From Chloroflexota bacterium (GTDB lineage Bacteria; Chloroflexota; Anaerolineae; UBA7937; B3-Chlor), in NCBI GenBank assembly GCA_030613785.1, contig JAUWLF010000018.1:1-52044 (forward strand): a stretch of 52,044 nt of DNA, in the 5' to 3' direction. Positions 36,269 through 45,510 of the stretch are shown here, one piece after another (the stretch's first letter is position 1; each line of letters starts with the position of its first letter). Under the pieces are notes generated by a model. It was given only the letters and a program-made list of their open reading frames with translations. It was not told the DNA's origin and ran no database searches. A program made the position numbers and the translations under genes.

Positions 36269-36643
36269 CTATTCCTCCTTTTCCACGAGAGGCAGGCCCA
36301 TCTCCCGGCGTAGACCGTTGACCTCCTCAGCCGTGAAACGGTTGTATTCGCTGCCGGGCAGTTTGATGGAGTGCAGGATCTTCATCCTCACCCACTTGCG
36401 TACCGTGTTGGGGTGGACGTCGAACATTCTGGCCACTTCACCCACGCGATAGAGTTCTATGGCCGTATCGGCGGGGAGCCCCATCTGCCGCCGGAGACGG
36501 TCAATCTCCTCAGCAGTGAAGCGGTTGTAGCGACTGCCAGGCAGCTTTGCAGAGCGGAGGATGTCCCTTTTCACCCACTTGCGGATGGTGTTTGGGTGGA
36601 CGTCGAACATCTGGGCTACTTCGCCTACACGGTAGAGTTCCAT
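36269..36643 (-). CDS. Tandem BldC/MerR-like HTH protein
   Basis: This 124-residue protein contains two near-identical helix-turn-helix domains of 61 residues, both with ELYRVGEVA, MFDVHPNT, and RKWV, then KLPGS-YNRFTAEE. Each is a BldC/excisionase-like winged helix. A single-domain BldC binds DNA as a head-to-tail oligomer, so this duplication could pre-assemble two units. It converges with the baeRF gene. TGGAG lies upstream of 36643. Targets are unknown. Confidence 0.85.
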   Translation of the reverse strand: MELYRVGEVAQMFDVHPNTIRKWVKRDILRSAKLPGSRYNRFTAEEIDRLRRQMGLPADTAIELYRVGEVARMFDVHPNTVRKWVRMKILHSIKLPGSEYNRFTAEEVNGLRREMGLPLVEKEE

Positions 36644-37064
36644 GATTCCGCTCCAAGTAGGAATCCTCCTTGCCTAGTCGCATGGAGGGCAAGCCGCGAG
36701 TCCGATGCCCCACATCGCTTCGGCGGAGTCACTGAAGGTCTGTGGAGATCAAACAAGAAACCCAGGAGATGGAAGCTCGCGGAGGGTGACAGGCCGGCTC
36801 CAATTCGTTTCCCCAACAATTTGCCTGGATGCCCTGGGATGGCTCCGGAACCTTGCAACCGCAAGTCGGATGGACTACGGTGGCTGCAAACTATGACGAA
36901 AGAGGCGACGAGAGTCGATTTGCGGCTCATGTGGGTTCGATGAGGATTATAGGGGACTGCAAGCAGTGTGTCAATGCGCAGACGCGTGTCTTGCCGGCTT
37001 GGTTGTGCTCACTGCAACCCAGCACTCGATCAACTGATGTTCGTAACCGAACGGGGATGGAGGC
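36644..37064. other. Intergenic, no gene seen
   Basis: There is no convincing reading frame, tRNA or strong terminator between the HTH gene and the penicillin-binding protein. Confidence 0.5.
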
Positions 37065-39836
37065 TTACGCCGACTCTGGGGTGAGAGCGGCTGCAGGAGT
37101 CTCCGTCGGCGACGGGGTCGCTGTGGGCGTCGGTGTCTCAGTGGGGAGGACGGTAGTGGTAGGCGTGGGGGTTTCAGTAGGCCAAGGGGTTGCTGTCTCC
37201 GTCGGTTGGGAGGTCGGAGTAGGAGTAGAAGTGGGCAAGGGAGTGCCGGTGGGAGTGGTCGTTGGCACGGGCGTAGAGGTTGGCAGCGGAGTGGGGGCTG
37301 GTGTTGGAGGGGCGTTGTGTACCACCACCTGGACCCTGGCCTCGGCGCTGTAGCCCTGTTTGTCAAAGACGACCACACGTAGAGAATGCAGTCCATTCTC
37401 CAGTCTCCGTGTTCTCCAGCGCGCCAGCAGGCCATCGTGAACCGGCTCATGATGAGGGCCGCCTACAGGTCCCCAGCCGATGGGGTCGGGACCGATGCCG
37501 TACTCGACTACGAAATGAGAGAAGTCCGCGATGTCGGCGCTGCCCCAGATTTCGACCCTGCCCTCAACCTCCTGTCCCGTTGAAGGGGACGCTATCTCCA
37601 CTGTGGCGGTATGGGTGTGAAGCTGACACTCCTCTTTTGGGGGCTGAGGGATTCCAGCTCGCTCGGTCCATTCCCGATACTCTTCCGGATAGACCTCGAA
37701 GAGTCTCTCCTCAACCGTCTCGACGGGGCAGAACTCTGTCGCCCGCTGTCCAGTGACGGTGCAGACCCCGATTTTCTGATAGATGTTATCTGGTTCGGTA
37801 GGTACCGTTCCATCCACGAAGATCTCTGTTCGCGTTTCTGGACAGAGTTCGGTAGGGGCCATGCCCGACCGCCCGCAGATCTCGGCTGTGACCAAGCCTG
37901 GGGGAACAGGGAAATCCCTGGATGGAGTGTCGGCCAGGACCCGTTCCATGAAGTTGTGCCAAATGTGGCCGGCTCCCGTGGAGCCAGCCACGTGATCCAT
38001 GGGCGTGTTGTCGCTGTTCCCCACCCATACGCCAGCGACCAGGTCAGGCGTATAACCGACGGTCCAACTGTCCCGCCAATCGTCTGTCGTACCAGTCTTG
38101 GCGGTTGCTGGCCTGGATAGACGGAGGGGGCTGTTGGGGCCAAAGGCGGGAGTGCGGGCCTCATTGTCTGACAAGATATGGGTGATCAGATAAGCGTGCT
38201 GTGGGGAGATCACTTGCTGGCCAGGAGGGGGCTGGTATTCCTCTATCACCCGTCCGCGGCTGTCCTCTATCTTCAGTATGGCCGTTGGTGGGATGCGGAG
38301 CCCGCCATTGGCAAAGACGGCGTAGGCTGCAGTATGCTCCAAGAGAATGATCTCTCCCCCGCCGAGGGTGAGCGACAGTCCGTACCGTTCCGGGTCTGTG
38401 AAGGTGCTAATGCCCAGCCTGTCGGCCATTTCCATCATGGTGGCTACACCCACGAACTGTAGGGTCTTGACGGCAGGGACATTGTAGGAGCAAGCCAGGG
38501 CCTGCCGCACCAGAACCGGCCCGTGTTCCTTGCCGTCATAGTTACGGGGCACATAGGGCGGCCCCTCCCAACTGGGGAACTCGGTCCGTACGTCCATGAT
38601 GAGGGTAGCGGGGGTCCAGCCCTTCTCGAAGGCAGCCACATAGTTGACCGGTTTGATGGATGAGCCCGGTTGCCGCAATGCCAGGGTCACGTTCACCTGA
38701 CCGTCGATGTCCTCATCCCAGAAGTCAATGCTGCCCATCATCACCAGGATCTCCCCTGTCTGGGGGGTCATGGCCAGAAGAGCCGCGTTGGTGACGTGCC
38801 TGTCCGCCAATACAGCCACACGTTCCCGGGCGACCTCCTGGGCTATGGCTTGCATCTCCAGATCCAGCGTGGTATGAACTTGCAGGCCGCCTCGGTAGAC
38901 CATCTCAGTGCCGTACTTGTCCTCCAGGAGTTTACGCACGTACACCACGAAATGGGGGGCCTTCATGCTTACTCGCAGCGGGGCGAAATCCAGTTCCTCG
39001 GCCCAGGCGGAATTGGCTTGGCTGCGCGTGACGTATCCCTCCTTGACCATCAGCCCCAGCACCACCTTCTGGCGTTCTTTGGCGGCGTCGAGATTGGTGT
39101 ATGGGTCATAGATGGACGGCGATTGAGGCAGGCCTGCCAACAGCGACGCTTCAGCCAACGTGAGTGCGCGGGCGGATTTGCCAAAGTAGGTCTCTGCGGC
39201 GGCCTGAATGCCGTACGCCATGTTGCCGTAGTAGATCTCGTTCAGATAGATCTCAAGGATCTGATCCTTTGTGTAGCGACGTGTGATCTCCTGGGCCAGC
39301 ACAGTCTCCTGTATCTTTCGAGTGAAAGTCTGCTCAGGGGAGAGAAAGATGTTCTTGACCAGTTGCTGGGTGATGGTGCTGGCTCCGGAGACTATCTCGC
39401 CCTCGCTGAGGTTCAGCCAGACGGCCCTTCCTATGGCCAGGGGATCAAAGCCAGGATTGCTGTAGAAGGTCTTGTCCTCGGTGGCGATGGTGGCGTGTAT
39501 GAGATGATCAGGCATCTCCTCGATGGGTACCACCGTGCGCCGACCGGCGTTGGGATCGAAGACCTCGTACAGGAGTTGGCCATGTCGGTCGTAGATCTTG
39601 GTGCTCATGAACACGGTGCGGGCGCTCAGCTCCTCCGGTGGGGGCAAGGTCAGAGCGTAGTATGCGTAGATGGTGGTGCCTCCCACCAGGCCGACGAAGA
39701 ACAGGAGAACGGCCACCAAGACAGTGATCAGTAGTCCCTGAACGAAGAGGCTAAGAAGACCTCGGTGGCCCTGGTCGCGGCTGTGGTTCGGAGGAAGAGT
39801 TGTGTGCCTAGTTGGACCCATGTTGATGTCGCGCAT
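37065..39836 (-). CDS. Class A penicillin-binding protein (PBP1A type)
   Basis: This 923-residue protein has an N-terminal membrane segment (about 30-50), a GT51 glycosyltransferase (EDKTFYSNPGFDPLAIGRAV, TQQLVKNIFL), and a transpeptidase with SSIK (Ser392), SYN and KTGTTDDWRDSW. It makes and crosslinks peptidoglycan. A beta-rich region follows, then a C-terminal tail of about 80 residues of Thr/Pro repeats, low complexity. The Thr/Pro tail resembles those of the surface proteins elsewhere in the window. It lies 78 nt after selA. Confidence 0.94.
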   Translation of the reverse strand: MRDINMGPTRHTTLPPNHSRDQGHRGLLSLFVQGLLITVLVAVLLFFVGLVGGTTIYAYYALTLPPPEELSARTVFMSTKIYDRHGQLLYEVFDPNAGRRTVVPIEEMPDHLIHATIATEDKTFYSNPGFDPLAIGRAVWLNLSEGEIVSGASTITQQLVKNIFLSPEQTFTRKIQETVLAQEITRRYTKDQILEIYLNEIYYGNMAYGIQAAAETYFGKSARALTLAEASLLAGLPQSPSIYDPYTNLDAAKERQKVVLGLMVKEGYVTRSQANSAWAEELDFAPLRVSMKAPHFVVYVRKLLEDKYGTEMVYRGGLQVHTTLDLEMQAIAQEVARERVAVLADRHVTNAALLAMTPQTGEILVMMGSIDFWDEDIDGQVNVTLALRQPGSSIKPVNYVAAFEKGWTPATLIMDVRTEFPSWEGPPYVPRNYDGKEHGPVLVRQALACSYNVPAVKTLQFVGVATMMEMADRLGISTFTDPERYGLSLTLGGGEIILLEHTAAYAVFANGGLRIPPTAILKIEDSRGRVIEEYQPPPGQQVISPQHAYLITHILSDNEARTPAFGPNSPLRLSRPATAKTGTTDDWRDSWTVGYTPDLVAGVWVGNSDNTPMDHVAGSTGAGHIWHNFMERVLADTPSRDFPVPPGLVTAEICGRSGMAPTELCPETRTEIFVDGTVPTEPDNIYQKIGVCTVTGQRATEFCPVETVEERLFEVYPEEYREWTERAGIPQPPKEECQLHTHTATVEIASPSTGQEVEGRVEIWGSADIADFSHFVVEYGIGPDPIGWGPVGGPHHEPVHDGLLARWRTRRLENGLHSLRVVVFDKQGYSAEARVQVVVHNAPPTPAPTPLPTSTPVPTTTPTGTPLPTSTPTPTSQPTETATPWPTETPTPTTTVLPTETPTPTATPSPTETPAAALTPESA

Positions 39837-39914
39837 TGGCTAGTGGGGAGAGACTGTGTTCGCTCTACAATACTAAACGCAGAAGGGGCGCAAAGGTTCC
39901 ACTGTCTGTCAGCG

Positions 39915-41276
39915 TTACAAGGCCCGCTCCAGGGCCATCAGGAGTTCGTCTTCCTCCCCGGCTAACACGGTGCGCGGATCCAATAGGAATCGCCCGCCCT
40001 CAATGCGTCCTACCACGGCTGGTTCTCCCGTCCTTAGGCGGTGTGCCAGTCGATTGGGTGAAGGGGGTTGTAGAGCCACGAGCCTGGTGGGTAGTGTCTC
40101 ACCGGGGAGTGAGCCGCCGCCCACGGTGGAAAGGCCGAAGACTACCTCCACCTCCGCCCCCATCGCCTTCAGCCTCTCTGCCAATACGTCAGCGCGCTGC
40201 TGGATCTCTTCTACTCTCAGGCTGATCATACGCCAGACAGGGACCTTATCTGTGACCTCTTCGCGCAAGTAGTGCAGCAGGGTCGCTTGCATTCCTGCGA
40301 TGGTGGTCTTGTCCACTCGCAAAGCGCGGGCCAGCGGATGCTGCCTCAACGAGGCGATGAGATCGCCACGACCGACGATGAGGCCTCCTTGAGGGCCGCC
40401 CAGGAGTTTGTCTCCGCTAAAACAAACTAGGTCAGCGCCTTGCCCTACGCTCTCCTGCACCGTTGGCTCGTGGGCTAATCCGAAGGGAGCTGTATCCAGA
40501 AGGGTCCCACTGCCCAGGTCTTCCACAACAAGCAGACCATGGTGCCTGGCCAGATCCACCAACTCGCTCAAGGTGGCTTGTTCAGTGAAGCCCAGCATTC
40601 TGAAGTTGCTGTGGTGCACACGCATCAGCAGCGCTGTTTCCTCAGAGATGGCTTCCTCATAGTCCTCAATACGGGTCCGATTGGTGGTACCTACCTCCAA
40701 CAATCGAACTCCGCTCTGAGCCATCACCTCGGGAATGCGGAAACCGCCCCCGATCTCGACCAGTTGGCCCCGGGAGATGATCACCTCCTGTCCCCGGGCC
40801 AGTGCGGTGAGAGCGAGCAGAACAGCTCCGGCGTTGTTGTTGACCAACAGGCCTCCCCCAGCGCCTGTGAGGTGGCGCAGCAACTCCTCGGCGTGGACGT
40901 ATCTCGAGCCCCTTCGCCCAAGGTCCAAATCGTATTCCAGATTGGTGTATCCCTCAGCCGCCAGCTTCATGGCGGTCCTGGCGTCATCGCTCAAAGGAGC
41001 GCGCCCCAGATTGGTGTGGATGATCACCCCGGTGGCGTTGATGACTTGACATAACGTTGGTCTCCCGCTGGTCCTAACGTCCTCGAGCACTCGCTCGACC
41101 AGTGCGGTCAAGGGAAGACAGGACTGCCCTTCCGTTATGTCTCGGCGGGCCTGTTCGATGATGTGCCGGACACTGTCTAAGACAAGATAGCGTCCCTTGT
41201 CCTCGATCAGTTGTCTGATCTGGTCGGTTTGAAGGACCTTGTCAACGCTGGGCAGCTTGCGCAGCTCCTGCTGCAT
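39915..41276 (-). CDS. selA: L-seryl-tRNA(Sec) selenium transferase
   Basis: This 453-residue PLP enzyme has INATGVIIHTNLGRAPLS, GYTNLEYDLDLGRRGSR, and SGDKLLGGPQGGLI, with the PLP Lys290. It converts seryl-tRNA(Sec) to selenocysteinyl-tRNA(Sec). selB, selD and tRNA-Sec are not visible in the window. Its promoter is at 41319-41347. Confidence 0.96.
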   Translation of the reverse strand: MQQELRKLPSVDKVLQTDQIRQLIEDKGRYLVLDSVRHIIEQARRDITEGQSCLPLTALVERVLEDVRTSGRPTLCQVINATGVIIHTNLGRAPLSDDARTAMKLAAEGYTNLEYDLDLGRRGSRYVHAEELLRHLTGAGGGLLVNNNAGAVLLALTALARGQEVIISRGQLVEIGGGFRIPEVMAQSGVRLLEVGTTNRTRIEDYEEAISEETALLMRVHHSNFRMLGFTEQATLSELVDLARHHGLLVVEDLGSGTLLDTAPFGLAHEPTVQESVGQGADLVCFSGDKLLGGPQGGLIVGRGDLIASLRQHPLARALRVDKTTIAGMQATLLHYLREEVTDKVPVWRMISLRVEEIQQRADVLAERLKAMGAEVEVVFGLSTVGGGSLPGETLPTRLVALQPPSPNRLAHRLRTGEPAVVGRIEGGRFLLDPRTVLAGEEDELLMALERAL

Positions 41277-41318
41277 GTAGTCTTCCCTTCACTTTGATGG
41301 GGGATTGACCCTCTTTCG

Positions 41319-41347
41319 ATTATACTTGAATGACTGGGTCGGGGCAA
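41319..41347 (-). promoter_or_regulatory. Predicted promoter of selA
   Basis: On the minus strand, TTGCCC (41342-41347), 17 nt, TATAAT (41319-41324), 43 nt upstream of the selA ATG. Confidence 0.8.
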
Positions 41348-41994
41348 TTGGTCACACGGAGGATGTGCAAGAGCACTTCTCGAAGCTGGAGGTGAACCGC
41401 AAATCCTGCCACACGAGAGCTTACTGAAGAGGTGCATCCAGGCCCTGCCGCGTTTGGATTACTGAGACAGCGATCGCAGTGAGATTCGCCGAACGATGGG
41501 CTTCTCTCAGGGTGTTCAGCTAATTCAGTACCTCAGAGGTTGAGGGTTTCGCTGAATCGGTCCCCTGTCACGACCACCATGGTAGCCTGATGCTGCTTTG
41601 TCGAGGTCTCTTTGACGTTGGCCATGCTGGGCGCAGCGGAGAAGCAAATCTGCTGGTCTCCCAGGCCAGATGCGGTATCATGGTAGCGCAGTGCGCGCGG
41701 GACAAGTTGTCAACTTGTCCTGCGTTCTCAGTCATCTAGCTGCGACGGTTGCAGTGGATTCGGCTACGTGGGTGCATGGGCGTAGCAACTCCTCCTTGGA
41801 GGAGGTGTTGTACTACGCAGATGACTGCGAGATGCAGAAGTGTGGGACCAACGGAGTGCGAGGGCGGCCGTGTAAGGGTGTTGGCCGTAGGAGGGGTGGT
41901 CAGCGTGTCCGGTAGGCGGCTCGCGGGCTTGCTCGCGCTGAACAGGCCGTCGGAATATCGTTTCTCGAAGGCGGTTGGAGCGATGCGGCCGAGC
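41348..41994. other. Gene-poor intergenic stretch
   Basis: About 650 nt between the selA promoter and the permease promoter have only short, overlapping frames without ribosome sites or motifs. It contains the palindrome at 41700-41720. No RNA gene is recognised. Confidence 0.5.
41700..41720. repeat. Perfect 21-nt palindrome
   Basis: GGACAAGTTG and CAACTTGTCC flank a single T. There is no U tract, so it is not a terminator; it could be an operator, but no adjacent promoter was found. Confidence 0.6.
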
Positions 41995-42023
41995 TTGACA
42001 TTTGTTGCAGAATGTGCTAGTAT
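41995..42023 (+). promoter_or_regulatory. Predicted promoter of the permease
   Basis: TTGACA (41995-42000), 17 nt, TAGTAT (42018-42023), about 160 nt upstream of the permease. Confidence 0.75.
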
Positions 42024-42100
42024 GTAGCCAGGTCGTGGGTACGCCGCGAACAAGTCTGGACAGGTTCGTACTTTAGTGGTACTCGTCACACAAGGAGGTG

Positions 42101-42214
42101 ATGCCAATTGACAAAAGCGACTACTCTGTTGTGAAACCGCGTGACACTAGAAAGCCCATTGGAGGGAAAGTAGGAGGTTTCCAAAATGGCAGAGAAAACT
42201 TTGTTCGCGCGTAA
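42101..42214 (+). CDS. Possible leader ORF before the permease
   Basis: This 37-residue frame starts at an ATG directly after AAGGAGGTG, a near-complete complement of the 16S 3' end, and overlaps the permease start by 29 nt in another frame. An alternative is an 8-codon frame from TTG 42108 to TGA 42134. Either could couple or attenuate translation of the permease. There is no protein-family evidence. Confidence 0.35.
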   Translation: MPIDKSDYSVVKPRDTRKPIGGKVGGFQNGRENFVRA

Positions 42215-43892
42215 GGCGACCGGGTTGGTGCGGGAGATCGGTTTTACCACGGCAGTGATCCTGGCCATCGCCAACGTGGTGGGCCTGGGCTGGCAGAAAC
42301 GTGTCTTCCAGTCCATCGGCGCCGAGTCGGTCATGCCTTCAGAGATGTTCCTCGGCATACACCCCATGATCATGGCCTTCTTCCTGGTGGGGATTCTGAT
42401 GCTGCTGTCGATCTACTGCTTCATGGTGTTGTCGTCAGCCATGCCTCGCTCGGGAGGAGGCTACGTGTTTATGTCGAGGATCCTGAGCCCCGGCTACGCC
42501 TTTGTGGCCACCATGCTGGAGTTCCTCTCCGTGGCCGTCTCCTACGGCCTGATCGCGGTGGCTTGCTACGAGGCGACGCTGATCTTCGGCGGCCTGGCGG
42601 GGATTGACACCAGTGCGGTGTACAATCCCTATTTCATGAGCATCTTCGGCATCGTGGTCATCGTCATCTTCAGCGCCCTAGCATCCCTGGGGGCCAGGAT
42701 GACGGGGTACGTTCTCCACATCATCTTCTGGATCCCGGCGGCCATCTTGGTGCTGGTGTACGCGGTCTTCTTGCTGGCCAGCCCTGCCAACATGGAGGCT
42801 GGAGTCCAGACGATGTGGGGACACTCCGCCTCGGAGTACACCCAGGCGGCGCTGGCTCAAGGCATGGTCTCTTCGGGCAGCTACTGGAGCGCCGTGTTCA
42901 CGGCCAGCTTCTATGCCTACTGGGCCTACATCGGCTACGCCGCCGCCACCTTCGTGGCGGGTGAGGTGAAGGAAGCGAGCCGTAGTCTGCCGAAGGCCAT
43001 CCTGGTCTCAGGGCTGGTCATCATGGGTATCTACATGACGATATCCTTCCTGCTGGCCCGGGCGGGCTCCATGGCCGGTGTGGCCGCGGCGACAGGCTGT
43101 AGCCTCCTAGACGCCGTAGGCTACCTAGGTCCCGGGGCGGGGAGCTTTGCGGATGCAGGCTTGCCGGCCATCGGAGCGTGGATGCCGACTTTTGCCGGCA
43201 TCGTGGCCTACGGCCAGTTTGGCGCGCAGGGCGGGCAACTCTTCGGCTGGCTGCTGCTGGCCTTTGGCGCGTTGTGGGTGGCGAATGACATCCCGCCCTT
43301 CATCCTGACTTGCTCGCGGATGATGTTCGCCATGGGCTTCGACCGCATCTTGCCGGAGTGGGTGGCTGATATCAACGAGAAGTGGCATTCCCCGGTGAAC
43401 GCCATCATCATCACCTCCGTAGCGGCCCTGCTGGGTGTGGTGGCCGAGGCGGACTTGTTTGGGGCCGCCGGCCTCAACCTGGCGTTCCTCCACCATCCCT
43501 TTGGACAGGAGTGGATCACCCCGTCCGGCGCTGTGGTGGCCACAGACATGTGGGATGCTCTGTTCTTCATCGGCGTGGCCCTGGCCTGCGCCTTGTTCCC
43601 GTCGAGGATGCCGGAGGTCTTCGAGCGCGCGCCGTGGCGACAGAGCAAGACCACTGTACAGGTGCTGGCATGGTTGGCCGTTGCCGCCAACGTCCTACTG
43701 GCTGCAGGGATCACCTTCCTGCCCAACGGTTGGGGATTTGGCCCGCTCACGGGCAACTGGATCAGCGTCCCCTTCTGGTTCACCATTGTGCTGATCCTGA
43801 TCTTCCTAGGATTGTACTACTGGGGCCGGAGCAGAGCACAGCGTGTCGGCGCGGATTTGACCACGATCTTTGCCCAGATCCCGCCTGAGTAG
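42186..43892 (+). CDS. APC-superfamily amino acid/polyamine permease
   Basis: This 568-residue protein has about 12-14 hydrophobic segments and the APC N-terminal pattern REIGFTTAVILAIANVVGLG, then SSAMPRSGGGYVFMSRIL and FVAGEVKEASRSLPKAIL. It should import an amino acid or amine with protons or Na+. The substrate is unknown. TAGGAGG precedes the ATG at 42186, and a terminator follows. Confidence 0.9.
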   Translation: MAEKTLFARKATGLVREIGFTTAVILAIANVVGLGWQKRVFQSIGAESVMPSEMFLGIHPMIMAFFLVGILMLLSIYCFMVLSSAMPRSGGGYVFMSRILSPGYAFVATMLEFLSVAVSYGLIAVACYEATLIFGGLAGIDTSAVYNPYFMSIFGIVVIVIFSALASLGARMTGYVLHIIFWIPAAILVLVYAVFLLASPANMEAGVQTMWGHSASEYTQAALAQGMVSSGSYWSAVFTASFYAYWAYIGYAAATFVAGEVKEASRSLPKAILVSGLVIMGIYMTISFLLARAGSMAGVAAATGCSLLDAVGYLGPGAGSFADAGLPAIGAWMPTFAGIVAYGQFGAQGGQLFGWLLLAFGALWVANDIPPFILTCSRMMFAMGFDRILPEWVADINEKWHSPVNAIIITSVAALLGVVAEADLFGAAGLNLAFLHHPFGQEWITPSGAVVATDMWDALFFIGVALACALFPSRMPEVFERAPWRQSKTTVQVLAWLAVAANVLLAAGITFLPNGWGFGPLTGNWISVPFWFTIVLILIFLGLYYWGRSRAQRVGADLTTIFAQIPPE

Positions 43893-43923
43893 CTGTTCTG
43901 GCGTTCGTGGCGTGACTACTTGA

Positions 43924-43961
43924 GGCTCTCCGTGGGATGGGCTCACGGAGAGCCTTCTTTT
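43924..43961 (+). terminator. Rho-independent terminator of the permease
   Basis: GGCTCTCCGTG (43924-43934) pairs perfectly with CACGGAGAGCC (43944-43954), followed by TTCTTTT. Confidence 0.92.
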
Positions 43962-44267
43962 CAACCTGCGGGAGGGTCCAGGCAGGCTCAGGATGCGGGT
44001 TATGAAAATGGTGAAGGCTTCAGGCTCAGGGTGAGTACGGCAGAAGCTCAGGTGGGGGATTCTTCGTTGGTCAGAATGATGTCTCAGGGAGAGGTCCAAG
44101 CGCGAAGAACTCTGTGACTCGGTGAACTTCCCTCTCGACAGCGAGCGCCGCGATCAGGCGCATTCCTTCAGATGCATTGGATCGTTGCCCCAAGATGGCC
44201 ATTGTGACCCGTGTACTTTCCACTCTTGAGAGCGCCGGCTGAGCAGGCACTCAGCGCAGCCAAGAGA

Positions 44268-44341
44268 CGTATCGAAGCCAAGCGTCATGCCAGAACAGAC
44301 GCGCTGGCTTGACTTCGATACGCTGGTTTCGATACGCTAGC
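44268..44341. repeat. REP-like inverted repeat cluster
   Basis: CGTATCGAAG (44268-44277) pairs with CTTCGATACG (44313-44322), and a further TTCGATACGCTAG copy follows at 44329. A similar CTCGATACG lies just beyond at 44380-44388. This is a dispersed-repeat hairpin. The remainder of 43962-44495 shows no gene. Confidence 0.6.
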
Positions 44342-44495
44342 GCTACTCAACCCAAGCCGCTACTCAATCCAAGGATCTCGATACGTTTCGCTAGTCGATC
44401 AGCGCTCGCCTCTGGCCAGAGTGGCGATGTTACTCGGACTGAATTCGAGGGGGAATGTCCCCGAACTTCGCGTGCTTGGGCGGGAGGCGCTCAGC

Positions 44496-44524
44496 TTGCC
44501 CTCATAGCGATCTAGTGCTACAAT
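44496..44524 (+). promoter_or_regulatory. Predicted promoter of the 44570 operon
   Basis: TTGCCC (44496-44501), 17 nt, TACAAT (44519-44524), 45 nt upstream of the first start codon. Confidence 0.7.
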
Positions 44525-44569
44525 GAGAATAGGTACTGACGGTAGGACAGCCAGAGTGCAGGGCAGAAG

Positions 44570-45046
44570 ATGGAAGTCAAGGATTACCTGGTAAAGCTGG
44601 AAGACAACCTGATCGTGGGGAGCGGAAAGTGGGTGGCCGATTTCAACGAATCCTTCTGGGAGTATCCCATGGGGGATCTGGTTTTCGACATGTTCATCAC
44701 CGCCAAGGTGAGGCCCAAGGGTTTCTTCCTCTCCAAAGTGGCAGCCTGGCTGACCACTCCCAACTATTATGTCGCCTGCTTCGGCTATTCCAAAGACCCG
44801 GGGTTGAAGCGCCTGCATGAGATCTTGACCACCATCTCCAGATTCCTGAAGGAGGAGGAGTTCGCGTGGGCGTGGTTGGTCATCCCCCATGAAGGCGAGT
44901 TCTCCAGAAAAGCCAGGATGATGGTGGAACATACCGACGTTCGGGAAATCGGCATCGCGCTGGTGGATCTGAACTCTCAGGAGATAATCAACAGTGCCTC
45001 ATACTGGTCACAGAGGATGCCCAGGTTCATCAAGTGCTTCTCATGA
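44570..45046 (+). CDS. Uncharacterised protein
   Basis: This 158-residue protein has an alpha/beta pattern with aromatic residues (YPMGDLVFDMFITAKVRP; FAWAWLVIPHEGEFS). I recognise no family. It opens an operon with a membrane protein and a nucleotidyltransferase-fold protein, overlapping the next gene by 4 nt (ATGA). Confidence 0.7.
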   Translation: MEVKDYLVKLEDNLIVGSGKWVADFNESFWEYPMGDLVFDMFITAKVRPKGFFLSKVAAWLTTPNYYVACFGYSKDPGLKRLHEILTTISRFLKEEEFAWAWLVIPHEGEFSRKARMMVEHTDVREIGIALVDLNSQEIINSASYWSQRMPRFIKCFS

Positions 45047-45510
45047 AGACCCTTGCGCCTATTCAATGGATGAATCTTGCCAAGTCTTTGATTATCTTCT
45101 TCATAATTTCCTCCATCGTCTGGATCGCGGCGAACTATGTCATGTTCAGGGAGTTTTTCATCGGCTGGCCAGTTCTTCTTGGCAACGCGCTCGTAACTGG
45201 TGTGGGGGGCTGGTGGTGGTATAGGCGTGAGTATCACGCGGTTTTCTCTTGGGATCAGCAGGGTTTCAGGCTACGACGGAGCGGGGGAGACAATAGTCCG
45301 AAGAAGTGGCGCGATTTCTCTCGAGTGTCCCTCTTTCATGAGGGATATGGCAGATTCGTGGTGAGGCTCTACCAGGACGATGGCGCGAGGGTTGACATAC
45401 CGGCATCCGACTTGAAGCTGGATCCCTCGGACTTCCGCTTTGAAGTGATGGAGTTGATCGAGAGCAAGTCGCCGGCTGAGGGGTCGAGAAGCCTCGGAAA
45501 GGAGTCATAG
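45043..45510 (+). CDS. Two-span membrane protein with PH-like tail
   Basis: This protein of about 155 residues has two membrane segments (SLIIFFIISSIVWIAANYVM and a second around FIGWPVLLGNALVTGVGGWW), then a cytosolic beta-rich part. The start 45043 overlaps the upstream stop, and it ends one base into the nucleotidyltransferase gene, a strong sign of co-translation. Function unknown. Confidence 0.7.
   Translation: MKTLAPIQWMNLAKSLIIFFIISSIVWIAANYVMFREFFIGWPVLLGNALVTGVGGWWWYRREYHAVFSWDQQGFRLRRSGGDNSPKKWRDFSRVSLFHEGYGRFVVRLYQDDGARVDIPASDLKLDPSDFRFEVMELIESKSPAEGSRSLGKES

Noticed and set aside
36371..36943. 190-residue plus-strand frame
   Set aside because: It is antisense to the duplicated HTH gene and continues into empty sequence.
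37075..37320. Tandem repeats resembling a CRISPR array
   Set aside because: They are in-frame Thr/Pro codons of PBP1A with no uniform spacers.
41380..41410. GGTGAACCGC resembling a T-box motif
   Set aside because: The specifier stem and terminator are absent, and it is too far from the permease.
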